Assembly: GCA_016490735.1 (NCBI GenBank) | Contig: JAEMWC010000342.1 | Span: forward strand, 492,501 to 556,500 | DNA length: 64,000 bases | Reading direction: 5' to 3' | DNA from: Pachyseris speciosa | Lineage: Eukaryota > Cnidaria > Anthozoa > Scleractinia > Pachyseridae | In this document: positions 34,595-45,176 of the stretch, one piece after another | Layout: every line of letters begins with the position of its first letter | Numbering within the stretch: the first letter of the stretch is position 1 | Notes under the pieces: model-generated | What the model was told of the DNA's origin: nothing | Database searches by the model: none | The model's input: only the letters and a program-made list of their open reading frames with translations | Made by a program: the position numbers and the translations under genes

Positions 34595-35400
34595 CTACTG
34601 ATTGCTAGCTAAAATTGCGATACCTTTCCTATTAAGGTGGAGCTTTCGATTGTTTAGACATGACTCATCAATGTTCGGGTGTTGGACAAAACCCCATCCG
34701 TTCTGATTGCAGAGGGTCTTTAAAATTTTATTGCAGTCAGTTACCTTTGTAAGTGAGTCTTCGTCTAATCTTGGTGTTATTGCTGAAATGGTTACTCGGG
34801 TGTCAGGGGAAGTAGAAGCGACCATATTCCCCAGGTCCACAATCTCTTCTGCTACGTTCCGCAGGGAGGTTGAGCTGCTTAAATCATTTGTACTGACATG
34901 AAGTAATATCATTTTCGGTTTTTCTTCCAGGCAAGGCTGTAGATAATGTTTTATACCGGCAGTTGTAGCACCAGGGAAACTTCTCACAGCTACGCGACAC
35001 TTTGCTGCCCTACACAATAAATCCCTGCGAAGTCCCTTGATTATCGAGTCTCCAACAATGACTGTTTCCTCATTTGATCTCTTTTTTTCTTCCCGGTTTC
35101 CCTTGCGCCATTTGCCTCATTCGGTGGTTGTTCGACTTGGGAAGCCTTCTTTTTCTTCTTCCCTTGATTTGATTTGGACTTTGTTGAATCACGATGGGTT
35201 GTAGACTCGACACATTGCCAGCCATCAGGAGGAAGTTGAGAATGCTGTGACGTTGTTACGGTTTGATCCGTGGAAAGAATTCTTGTAGCTTCCATCAGAC
35301 TTGCCCTTTCTTGTTGAAGATTTTGAATTTTCTCTTCGTATTCCGCACATTTTAATTTATATTCGTCAATTTCACGTTCCAATGCAGCCGTTTGGGACTG
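34595..35400 (-). pseudogene. LINE ORF1: coiled coil plus SGNH/GDSL esterase
   Basis: The first frame (35382-35041) begins with a heptad-rich segment (EYEEKIQNLQQERASLMEA) and ends in a Lys-rich linker. A frame change near 35070 restores VIVGDSIIKGL with the GDS nucleophile block. It continues with LLHVSTNDLSS (block III) and KLHLNRKG (His block) to the stop at 34595. Such esterases are known in ORF1 of CR1-type LINEs. The frame break means it is no longer intact. Confidence 0.75.
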
Positions 35401-35858
35401 TTTCGCGGGTTTTTCGGTGAATACCTCCCTTCCTCCTGGCCTTCCCCTTTCTAGCGCCTGCCACGCACGCTTTATGCATGGTAGTCATAATTCATCTCTC
35501 GGTAAAAGGTATCAAAGAAAACTTTTGCAAGACTCTTCCACAGCTTCGTAAAAACGAATGAATGATCCTCATTCTTGAGCTCCAGATTTTCGGCAATCCA
35601 GTAGCGATCAATTTCAATCAACGTCATTTGTATGCATCAGTATAAGAAATACCGCAAGAACAATCAATCCGCTGCATCGTTGTTCCCGGCTGCATTGTTT
35701 TCTGGCTTTACCTCGGCCCAGACCGGAGGGTTTCTTTTCTTCATGAGCTATTGTTTTGCTACACGCTGTTGTTTAGAATGTTTTATTTAATTGCTTCCCG
35801 TAGCTCGTGAGGTCACAGGTTCTTTTATTCTTTATTTACTCCACATTATCACATATTA

Positions 35859-36245
35859 GTATAAATCTACTACCTACTAGCGTTCTATCAGGATTGCCGT
35901 TCCCTGATTGGCTACGCTACTCGCTATCTATTCTGTGTTAGTATAAATCTACTAGCGTTCTATCACGAATGCCGTTCTCTGATTGGCTATGCTACTCGCT
36001 ATCTATTCTGTGAAATATTCTGTGATAGATAGTGAGTAGCGGTTGTCAACAAATTGCGGCCGCTTCTTCCCGTTTTCAAAGTGTCTGCGAGGAGAATTTA
36101 GGTAATTTACTTGTTTTGTATTGAACGACTAGTAGATTTACACTAAAACAATTAGATTATTCGCTCTCGATTTCTATGCGTGATAGCTGATTCGGGCTGG
36201 GCCCTCATCAGCTATCACACAATAGAAATCTCGAACTCATAATCT
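35859..36245. repeat. 82-bp tandem pair followed by a long hairpin
   Basis: GTATAAATCTACTA begins at 35859 and again at 35941, with two near-identical 82-bp units (GATTGGCTA...GCTACTCGCTATCTATTCTG). An inverted partial copy (GATAGATAGTGAGTAGC) follows. At 36149-36245 the arms ATTAGATTAT...GATTTCTATG and their complement enclose an inner helix GTGATAGCTGAT/ATCAGCTATCAC. Confidence 0.65.
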
Positions 36246-36429
36246 AATTATTAAGTATAAGATTTTTTTACAGTGACTAGGAATAGAGAAGCGCATGATT
36301 TAAGTAAACTAATTATATGTCCTTTTAAATTAAATTCACAGGTTCTTACACCAAACATGGTTGAGCCTGATTCAGCTGATTTTTAAAATGATTTTTCAAA
36401 ATTTATTTACCACAATGTGCTAGGCAGTC

Positions 36430-36640
36430 TTTTGTAAGACCTTAATCCAGCCTATACTTGACTATGCATGCATCATATGGGGAGCGACAACACAGCATAA
36501 TTTAAATCGAGTTCTTAGATTACGGAAATACGCGGCGAGCGACCACAGGACCTTCCATCATCTGAGCTGTTCAACAAACTCACAGTCGATGACAATAAAT
36601 CAACGCATAGACTACTTCACTTCTACATTAATGTATAAAA
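36430..36640 (+). mobile_element. LINE reverse transcriptase remnant
   Basis: The plus-strand translation contains KTLIQPILDYACIIWGA, followed by an LNRVLRLRKYA line, the conserved segment after the RT core of CR1/RTE-type ORF2. It degrades soon after. It could be part of the same insertion as 38646-38930, split by later DNA. Confidence 0.6.
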
Positions 36641-36934
36641 CTAGAAATAGTTTTCACTAAAGCTGCCCCCGTATTTTAATTTTTGAGTGGTTATCAGCCG
36701 TAAATATTAAAATACTGAAGACATTGTTGTTCATTTTAGTGAAATAAAGCAGTTAGACTGTAAATTTCAAGTGGAAGAAGTATATTTCTACAGTACATCA
36801 ATGGCAGAAACAATATTTGATTTAGTGTCATTGTTCAACAATTGAGATTTAGATGGCTGTTTTGTTTTGTTTGCGCGGTTTTCGCCGGCCGGGTTTGCTT
36901 ACGTAAAAGATCAAGTAATACGAAATTCCGTGAA

Positions 36935-37947
36935 TTAACCCTTTTCCATCCAACGTCACACATATGTGATGATAAATACTGCTTCCTTTTTATGGTTTAT
37001 TTCTTGTTTAAAGTTTGTCAGAACGTTATAATAATTGTGTGAATAGGACCAACTGTGTTTTAGCAATCATTAAAGCTAAAAATAACGACTACAATACCAG
37101 AATTCCGCTGCATATCACCGATCGTTTAACAGCAAAGCCCAAAATGCTTGTTTTTTGGCCAGAGAATAACACCAAAATTTACACATTTTTGTGGCCAACT
37201 TTTTAATAAGAAAAACTGCCCAAATATCAAGATTCTACATTTACAGCAAACCTCAAGCTCTCTCCTTATTATCAGCTATGAAACGTTTCTCTCACATTTG
37301 GTGCCTGCCACGTTTCAGCCCGTTTCTGAGATCCAATCTTGTGTGTCTTAACTGGACTCGTTCACGGCCGAAAAGAATTCTGGGAACTGTAACCACGCCG
37401 CGAGCATAGAACTCTCCTTCAGTTCATTACATAGTTTTTCGCCACCTGGTGCTGAGCCACCCGGTGCTACCAGCAAAATGTTGCATCGATGAGTATTTTT
37501 AGCGGTCAGAACTAGCCCACATTGCCTCGTTAGCTCCCGAATCCACTTGCAGAAAGACAAGAGAGACAGGTTCCATATCGAGCCACCATCATCACAACAG
37601 AGCGTGTTTGGCATCTCCATCAACATAAAACCGCCTCTCACCTCTGGTTTCTTTCAAAGGCTTGCCTTTACCCACATTCTAGCTTAATGATGCCAGCATG
37701 GGGGCTTCTGCAGAGGAAAATGGCTCAGAAAAGCACTCTAAGACTGACAATTGCACCACAGTCAAGCGATTCCACTGACTCGACAAACAACAGCCACTCG
37801 GGTGCATCACGTGACTCTAAAGCCTGGGTCCCCAGTATTTCAAGACAGCAGATATTTTCATAATAACTCCATATATGAAGAAGTTAAGAGCCCCAGACCA
37901 TTTATTGCCCAAAATCTGGTGAAATAAATAGCACCCACTTGGATCGA
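36935..37947. mobile_element. TTAA-site (piggyBac-like) MITE
   Basis: The left end TTAACCCTTTTCCATCCAA pairs with the right end TTGGATCGAAAAGGGTTAA: a 19-bp imperfect terminal inverted repeat with TTAA duplicated. It is about 1 kb, like the element at 32702. The short internal frames lack transposase motifs. Confidence 0.75.
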
Positions 37948-38645
37948 AAAGGGTTAAGACACACAGAAAAACAGACAATAAGCTTTCCTGAATAAAAGAA
38001 TATTCAGATAAACCTGAGTTTATGCCTGAAAAGTAAACGTGTTCAATGTAATTTTTGCCTCGAGTAAATCTACGCAAAGACGAAGCAAGCGAATACGAGG
38101 ACAATTTATTGAATCGAACTGAGCATGTTTTTCGCAAATTTCGCTAGATTAGTTGCTTGAAATACAAAAAATATAAATTACCGTATAAATTCACATTCAA
38201 ACCTGTAATTCTTGGAAAGCTAGATTCCCAGAAACGCGCAAACATTTCGGAAAAGGTCTATATAATTAATGTGATGATTCGCAGTGAAAGCACAAGTCTC
38301 TTCGCCACCATTTGCCCTCGAAGAGGGATTTCTTCGCTATGAACTAACCGATTTGCACTGTTTAAGCTGTTGAGTGTTCCGTGGATCCTGTTATTTTGAT
38401 TTACGTTTTAAAAAGCTGTCTTTTCCTTCTGAGAACGGCATACTGCTAGCATAGCAGCCATTTTAATGTGAAAGCAAGAATGTTACCCGGCACAACCTTG
38501 CGCGCCTAGTTTTATCAAATCGGGAACGCTTCCCATACTTCAAACACATTTCTTACATTTTTGAAATTCCTTGTATATATTTACGCGGGGACTCCTAGAG
38601 TGCCTCCTCGGGTTTTGGCCTCTGGGCCAAAACCCTGCGGGGGCA

Positions 38646-38930
38646 ATAATTAACAAATGTAGCCCTGATTATCTGCAGAACAGCTTCAAATACGTCAAAG
38701 ATAGACACAACTTTAACACCAGATCGGCTGCAAGTGCAAACCTCTCCATACCTAAGCTATCTTCGAATACAGGACAAAGATCCTTTCAATACCGTGGAGT
38801 ACGTGCTTGGAACTCCTTGTTCGTAGACGTTAGAGGGTATAGCCTCGATAAGTTTAAAAAAATTTACGTCTTAAAAACTTTTAAGTTTTCTCATTCTCTT
38901 TTGTTATATTACCATATTTCAGTGTTTTTA
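38646..38930 (+). mobile_element. LINE ORF2 C-terminal remnant
   Basis: The frame CSPDYLQNSFKYV, then FNTRSAASANLSIPKLSSN and RSFQYRGVRAWNSL, is the common tail of cnidarian LINE ORF2 proteins. No catalytic part remains. Confidence 0.65.
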
Positions 38931-39016
38931 ATTTATTAATTGTTGTAAATTATAATAACGAGGGCCACCCTAATTAACTTCGTGTTAGCTTTTTGGTGCC
39001 ACCCTCTTTAAATATA

Positions 39017-39363
39017 GGGCGCGATCCATTTGGGCAAAAATTTCGGTTTGAATTTCCGAAATACTCAGGTGTCAAATGGAACGGTTTTTTCCACTTCAGT
39101 AAACCGGTCTCGTCCCATTGGCAAACCCAGATTCCGCCATCTTACCTTCGACATCTGACAGCAAAGGAAACTGGGGGAGCCGAGCGTCTCACCGAAATGA
39201 AATGCAAAATGGAACAGAAAATTTCAGGTAATTCCGATATTTCGGGAAAATGGACAACCTCGAGAGGTTGACCAAAATTTTTGAGATGAACTTTCCGGAA
39301 ATTACCGTTCCATTTACCTCTGAAACGAAAATTCCGGAATTTTTGACTAAATGGATCGCGCCC
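39017..39363. mobile_element. MITE with GGGCGCGATCCATTT termini
   Basis: Perfect 15-bp terminal inverted repeats (GGGCGCGATCCATTT) are flanked by ATA on both sides, a possible 3-bp target duplication. It ends about 250 bp before the ATG of CES copy 4 and so lies in its likely promoter region. Confidence 0.8.
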
Positions 39364-39609
39364 ATAGCTATCTTATCCCTCTCTCTGCGTCGCAATAAAA
39401 AGGAATTCGTCAAATTTAATAAGAAACAAAACAGGCAGTTGCCTAGTAACCAGTAATAGATTAGAAAGCATCATCCTGGTCAACTCGTGACTTCCACATA
39501 ATTTAAATTCAGAACAAGTCGACCGTAAACGGCAATAGACACCCTTTTGGGATAAAGCGCTTTCCTTAGAGAAGGACTTTGTTTGAATGCACCGTCAGAA
39601 GTCCCAAGG

Positions 39610-41424
39610 ATGAATCCTTCCAGAAATGGATCGAGGGAGACCAGTATGACGAACCCGCTACTGTCGATGAGCGATGATGAGTCAGACGGAGAGGATATTA
39701 TATCGAGAGATACGTCGTCAGTTAGAAAGAAGAAAAAAACTATTTTGATTACAGCCGTATGCCTTGTGTTTCTCGCCGCTATTGGATGTATTATATTCTA
39801 CATCCATTCTAGAAAAGAAATGTCATCGACAGTGATTCAACAAGTTGAATTCGAGATCCAAGGCGGAAACATTCGAGGTGGCGTGGAGGGTGACGCTGTT
39901 GCGTTTAAGGGTATTCCGTATGCGCAACCACCGGTAGCTGATCGACGCTGGAAACCGCCGGTTCCCTGTGATGTAAACAAATGCTGGAATGGCAAACTAG
40001 ATGCAACCGAATTTAGAGATATCTGCGTTCAGCAAGATGTGACAAACACCAGTGATCCGAGCAAGGTCATCGGTACCGAAGACTGCTTGTTTATTAATGT
40101 TTGGACGCCAAGAGAACGACCAAGCGGCAAGCTTCTTCCAGTTCTTGTTTATATTCATGGTGGGTACCTGTTATATTTATCGGGGAATTGGAGAGGGCTT
40201 CACCCGTCGTCTGAGATGGTTTCTTCGATGAAGATTGTGGGAGTGTCATTTAACTACAGGCTGAACGCGTTTGGCTTTCTTGCATTAAAATCCTTATCAG
40301 ACGCCTCTCCATCACAGACGTCTGGTAATTATGGATTCATGGATCAGATATCAGCTTTGAAGTGGGTGAAGGCGAATATTGACAAATTTGGAGGGGACCC
40401 TGGATCAGTGACTCTTTTCGGTCAAAGTTCTGGTGCGACATCTGAACTGGCTCTGCTCGCTTCACCAAGTGCAGAAGGACTTTTCCATCGAGCGATTCTT
40501 ATGAGTGGATCACCTGTTTTTAACAAGACATCGGAAGACGCCGCTGTTGACAACCAGATTTTCGTCAAGAGCTCTAAATGCGAGAGAAGCAGCTTAGCAG
40601 CTGAGCGAGAATGCCTGTATAATCTTACCCCCAAACAAATCGAGGATGGAATCCCCTGGGACGTGTACCCTTATTGGCGCATGGATGATCTCATGGGTCT
40701 TCCCACAAAAAACCGGTTTGACGGGGCGGTGGCAGTGGTAGACAAACTTGTTGTGTCAGACCCTCCTCTTGTTGCTATGGCAACTGGAAAAGCAAACGAC
40801 GTACCTCTAATTATTGGAACAACAGCACAAGAGATTGACGTTGAACCAATAAAGAACTTTGTGAACGCCACCTTTGGAGATTATCGGAATCATGTTCAAG
40901 AAAAGCTGCGTCCTTTTCTTGGAGACGATGTCAGTGAAGCCTTGAGTATGTACAATCACAGTTTGGCTGCGGGGAAATCCCTGCAGTTTACCTACTCAAC
41001 AATGACGACGGATCTTCGCGAAACTTGCCCAACTAACGTTCTAGCAATGAATGCATCGAAAGATTTCAAGAGTCCTGTTTTCAGATACGTTGCGACGAAC
41101 AAGCCTACAGCGCCCATCAATTTATTTGGTTATCCAGCCACACTGGCCTGTCACATGTGGGATCAAGTGGCGTTTTTCGGTTTCCCTGCGGAGTTTGACT
41201 ACACACCCTCTGAGAAGGACAAGAAGTTTATGGGGGATCTTAGAAGAGAACTTGGCGAATTCATCTACAAAGGAACTGTAAAAGATCAATCGTGGAAAGA
41301 ATATCCCGAGAGAACTGCTCTGTTCACAGATGATGGAGTGAGTGTGCTAAATGGCGAGTATCACAAGCGAGAATGCGACTTCTGGGTTGGAAAAGGATTC
41401 TTTTCATATGGATGGATCAATTAA
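39610..41424 (+). CDS. Membrane-anchored type-B carboxylesterase, copy 4
   Basis: A single exon of 604 residues from the ATG at 39610 (MNPSRNGSRE); a TTG nine codons upstream is an unlikely start. The cytoplasmic tail is acidic, then KKKK and a membrane helix (ILITAVCLVFLAAIGCIIFY). Landmarks are FKGIPYAQPP, EDCLFINVW, HGGY, nucleophile elbow GQSSG (Ser about 273), GTTAQE and CHMWD with the catalytic His. The first third and the 5' untranslated sequence resemble copy 2; the rest has diverged. It is the only copy on the plus strand. Confidence 0.92.
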   Translation: MNPSRNGSRETSMTNPLLSMSDDESDGEDIISRDTSSVRKKKKTILITAVCLVFLAAIGCIIFYIHSRKEMSSTVIQQVEFEIQGGNIRGGVEGDAVAFKGIPYAQPPVADRRWKPPVPCDVNKCWNGKLDATEFRDICVQQDVTNTSDPSKVIGTEDCLFINVWTPRERPSGKLLPVLVYIHGGYLLYLSGNWRGLHPSSEMVSSMKIVGVSFNYRLNAFGFLALKSLSDASPSQTSGNYGFMDQISALKWVKANIDKFGGDPGSVTLFGQSSGATSELALLASPSAEGLFHRAILMSGSPVFNKTSEDAAVDNQIFVKSSKCERSSLAAERECLYNLTPKQIEDGIPWDVYPYWRMDDLMGLPTKNRFDGAVAVVDKLVVSDPPLVAMATGKANDVPLIIGTTAQEIDVEPIKNFVNATFGDYRNHVQEKLRPFLGDDVSEALSMYNHSLAAGKSLQFTYSTMTTDLRETCPTNVLAMNASKDFKSPVFRYVATNKPTAPINLFGYPATLACHMWDQVAFFGFPAEFDYTPSEKDKKFMGDLRRELGEFIYKGTVKDQSWKEYPERTALFTDDGVSVLNGEYHKRECDFWVGKGFFSYGWIN

Positions 41425-41990
41425 TAAAGCTCTGTCACACTTTAGGAATTCCACGAAAATAGACCGCATATAGCTAATCTATTAGCAAATCCTGACTCAG
41501 AAAGTGTTCCTTATTGGTGACCGTTCAGTATACAACTTTAGTATATACCCCACAAGTGAATAGTGCTTTTCGCGCGCTCTGATTGGTTAACTCGGAGGTG
41601 ATTAGCAAAGTACTATTTACCGCAGAGCAGCCGGAGCGCTAGATTTAAAATTTCCCGGATTTTGTCACACATAAACGCATAAAGTAACGTTTTTGGTCCT
41701 TTAGTTATTCAGCTTGTGTGGTATATACTAAAACAGTTATTCACCTCAGTGTTGGTAAAAGTGGTGGATATCCACCACTATTCAAGTTTATATTCTCATG
41801 GACGTTGAAGTGCAACCTGAGTCCTATACTTCACATTGCGGTTCAGGAAGTAGCCATCCGTATACAAGAGCATCACGCTTGCAAATGAAAGGATACGTAC
41901 GAATCAAAGGGGAGAAACCTGGAAACTTGGGTGGTATTATAGAAGCGTGTTTTCCTGTGCAAATGAGTGAAATGATCCCTTTGTTAAAAA

Positions 41991-43604
41991 CATAGGCGTA
42001 CGGGCCGCGGGGGGGGGGGGGGTGGGGGCTGTGGAGGGGAGGGGGACAATTTTTGGGCAACTCGGTAGCAAGAGAAATTTGGGAAAAGCCAGTTTTTAAA
42101 GAGGTTTCCACGTATTTTGTCGAAGAGATAGATATTTTCTATGTTAACCTGAGGTAGGCAAATACTCTGAGGTTTGGGAAATATCTATCACAGTATAGTG
42201 AAACACCTGATAAAGAAAGCTTATCCCGCGTTGCAAAATTTAACAAAATTGACGGCCAGATTTCTGGAAGCCGAGCCGAGAAAATGTAGGCGAGTTTTCG
42301 TCGTGTGCACGCGTTAGGCTACATGTACATGACTGTTTCAAAAAACGCTGGAGACAATGCAGGCCCGTAGGTGGGGGTTGCGACAGGTGCGTACGCACCC
42401 CCCCCCCTCCCCCCTTCCTTCCCCCTTCCCCTCAAGGGCCGCGAAAGTCCGTTTACTAGATATCGGCGATTAAAAAGAAAGTCAGTTATTACAAAAAAGG
42501 TAAACGCAAAGGAACTGTAGTACTTCCGTCCTGACTCGCTTATTGTGTAGTTTGAAATAAAACCCAATTTATTGAACCGTTTTCATTTTATGTCCTCTAT
42601 GTGATCCCCTGCTATGTCGATACTATTAAATTTGTGGAAGACTATTTCGGATACAACTCGAAGCCAAAACAGGAAAGACCCAATACCGCTGCAAAAGCCT
42701 TGAGGGATTTGTGCTTAAATCTTTACGTCCTCTTGAAGATTTGTTGCACAATTCCAGCCAGTAGCTGCGAATGTGAAAGGAGCGCAACTCTAAGACGACT
42801 CCGCACTTACAACAGAGCCAGCATACATCAAGGAAGGCTCTTTTCGCTTGCGTTAATGCGAAGTGGTAGATTTGTTTGCCCAGAAGCATTCAAGGAGGCT
42901 TGAGCTTGGCACACCACTCAAAGATCAAGCCCAGAATCCATTTCGACCAAGTATTGACGTTTTTAAGTTTGATCTTGACTGTCTGATTTTCAATGTAACG
43001 TCCTTAAAAACGCACAAAATGAAGTCTTGATCGGTCAATTTTTGCAACATTTCCCGGGGGAACATGCCCCCGGGCCCCTCATACAATCTCGCGCCCTAGG
43101 CGCTTGCAATTCCAACCTTCGGCGCTCAAATGCACCTCACCACGCAAAAACCTGCTACGGGCCTGCAATGCACGAGAATGATCTACTTGATATGTTTCCA
43201 GAATTTTCTAATGTGGTACATATCCTTGCAGTGATCACTGCTACATCGTGTTCTGCAGAACGATCGTTCAACGATCGCAGGTTGAAAACTTACCTCCGTG
43301 CACCATGGGGCAACAACGTGCCAGTAACATCGCACTTATTACATTGAGAGGGCATATGCCAACTCTGTAGTCAACAATGACATGGATCGTATCATTGATA
43401 TCTTCGACCGTCGAAATGGCAGTGACAGCTATTTGGTTTAACCTGTCTCACTTCATATGTAGGGCTATGTTAGTGCATCGCATGACCCTCGTTTCTTTAC
43501 AACTGTTCCGTAAATATTTGGGCAACTTGCGCGAATTTTTTGGCAAATGGTTCACTGCCACCACCCCCCCCCCCCCCTGGCAAAAAATTGCCCGTACGCC
43601 TATG
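41991..43604 (+). mobile_element. hAT transposon remnant (outer)
   Basis: The termini CATAGGCGTACGGGC and GCCCGTACGCCTATG are inverted repeats, flanked by 8-bp near-duplications GTTAAAAA and GTCAAAAA, as expected for hAT. Near 43170-43420 the plus strand encodes the C-terminal dimerisation region (LLDMFPEFSNVVHILAV, SCSAERSFNDRRLKTYLR), which runs out of frame near 43320 and continues in another frame (ERAYANSVVNNDMDRIIDI). The rest of the transposase is gone. Confidence 0.8.
42360..43165 (+). mobile_element. hAT transposon remnant nested in the outer hAT
   Basis: CAGGCCCGTAG at 42360 and CTACGGGCCTG ending 43165 are inverted termini. The word CAATGCA occurs at both junctions. Inside, 42690-42900 encodes another hAT dimerisation segment (KICCTIPASSCECERSATL, then LRRLRTYNRASIHQGRL) of a different lineage from the outer one. 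G/C homopolymers near each end are part of the element. Confidence 0.75.
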
Positions 43605-44156
43605 GTCAAAAATGAATTTGCAATCAACTGTCGAACCCTTACAGGTTAAGTTAGCAAAGTGTGTTTTCAGGTGCAATTGAGAGAAATGATTCGTTTGTCA
43701 AAAATGAATTTTGAAATAAACAGCCGAACCTTCGAAATTAAAGAACAAATTTCATCTGTGTGTACATTTTAATTTTACCCGTAAACGGAGCTAAGTTGAA
43801 AGAAATAGACTCTGATATAAAAAAAATTATTATTAGTATTTCAATGTTTTGTGTTCTAGCCGTAAAATATTGTCTCTTTTGAGGACCAGAAATTCATTTT
43901 GTCCATCTTTTACATCCGTAAGGAATTCACGGTCCATTATGGGATGTACAGCTGTTATGCAACCATGGTAACCATGCAAACCTCTCTTTTTAATCCCTGT
44001 TTATTCACGAAAATTTCTCTTTAATTTCGGATGACAAAATTCTACAATAATGTTGAATACAACGATTTCACAGGATGATGTTAAATTAAACATATCCTTA
44101 GGTTTCCGGTTATAAAATGAATCGTATTGAGAAATTTAACATCTCAGTAGGAAAAT

Positions 44157-45176
44157 TTAGTTATCGGCTTTACAGTAGCAAACGAAAGAAACAAGCAGTC
44201 GCCTGGAGCACTTCCTGAAGGCTTTGTTGCTAAAGAAATAGACTATTGGATTGACAGCAGAATTGGTTAAACCAACTGTTACAGCCCAGATGTAAAATGA
44301 ATTAATGTTCTGTTCCGGATCTTTAACAAGAACAAACCCGTATGGAACCCAACTGAGCGTAAATAGGGCAATCACGACAGCAACTGTCTTTGCCGTGCGC
44401 TTTTCGGATTCCCGCCTTTTCTTGGCGGTTAGCGTCTCGGATACGCGCCTTTCCTTAGCAGTGCGCATTGCTGGTTCGCGCCTTTTTTTCGTGGCACAAG
44501 TCTCGGGTGATTCTCCCTTTACATTGGGTGAATTAACTTTTTTATTCTTTGTATTGTTCCTTGGTTCAAACTCTCGCATTGTTAGCATTGTCGCCTGGTA
44601 CACTCTGAAATGCGCCCTCGTTCGAAGAAGGAGGATTCCATAACTGGTTAATATGACTCCGTAACAACTAGCCAGTCCGATAAGGATTAATATAGACGTC
44701 AAGCGTGTCCCTTTTTCTATTATTAAACCAGGAAAGGCAAAGAGACAGGGAACCCCCCACATCATCACCGACAAGGCTAAAAACTTTCGCCGCGTGAGTT
44801 GAACTTGCCTCTGCCTGAGCGGCCAAACTATTGCAAGACAACGCTCAATGCTCATAAACGCGAGGTTCACCAGCGAAGCACCACAAGTTATATACGCCGC
44901 TAAACGGAAGGCATCCCGTATTGTGTGGTGGCAAACTTCTTTCATTCGTGCAAACGTTAGAATCGCTTCCATGGGCTGAACAACAAGATTTACAAGCAGA
45001 TCTGCTACAGATAAGCTACAGATGAAATAGCACCATGCTTTGTGAAGGCGAGGGCTCGAATACACAGTGATACACACCAATACGTTACCAAGACTGCCCA
45101 GAATGGCGGAAAGAATATTGACAGAAAACGCTGCAATTCCTTCCAGTTCATTGATTGCACAACTTGAATTCAACAT
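44157..45176 (-). CDS. Class A (rhodopsin-like) GPCR, single exon
   Basis: 339 residues from the ATG at 45176 (MLNSSCAINE); the longer frame begins with a TTG. Seven hydrophobic helices are evident. Motifs: GNVLVC in TM1, SVADLLVN in TM2, ERC in place of DRY at the end of TM3, FTLSWVPYG in TM6 and NSAVNPIVYFF (NPxxY) in TM7. N-glycosylation occurs near the N-terminus. The third intracellular loop is long and strongly basic and contains three 11-residue repeats. The missing Cys in the TM6 CWxP motif and the ERC are departures from the family norm. The ligand cannot be told. Intronless GPCRs of this sort are common in cnidarians. Confidence 0.88.
   Translation of the reverse strand: MLNSSCAINELEGIAAFSVNILSAILGSLGNVLVCITVYSSPRLHKAWCYFICSLSVADLLVNLVVQPMEAILTFARMKEVCHHTIRDAFRLAAYITCGASLVNLAFMSIERCLAIVWPLRQRQVQLTRRKFLALSVMMWGVPCLFAFPGLIIEKGTRLTSILILIGLASCYGVILTSYGILLLRTRAHFRVYQATMLTMREFEPRNNTKNKKVNSPNVKGESPETCATKKRREPAMRTAKERRVSETLTAKKRRESEKRTAKTVAVVIALFTLSWVPYGFVLVKDPEQNINSFYIWAVTVGLTNSAVNPIVYFFSNKAFRKCSRRLLVSFVCYCKADN
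44395..44493 (-). repeat. Three 33-bp tandem repeats within GPCR loop 3
   Basis: Units begin at 44395, 44428 and 44461 and are each exactly 33 bp. They encode an 11-residue basic unit of the form AKKRRESEKRT with changes. Reading frame is kept. Confidence 0.75.

Larger units (their letters stand above)
30230..35470 (-). mobile_element. Near-full-length LINE (CR1/L2-like) interrupted by a TTAA element
   Basis: On the minus strand the order is ORF1 (coiled coil plus SGNH/GDSL esterase), ORF2 endonuclease, a 1-kb insertion, ORF2 reverse transcriptase, and a 3' end with ATT/AAT repeats near 30225-30245. The domain order and the esterase in ORF1 are typical of CR1/L2-type elements. Several frameshifts make it inactive. 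Confidence 0.85.

Noticed and set aside
39583..39609. Nine extra N-terminal codons for esterase copy 4, and the same in copy 2 (25432-25458)
   Set aside because: The extension begins with TTG in both; the first ATG gives a normal type II membrane protein.
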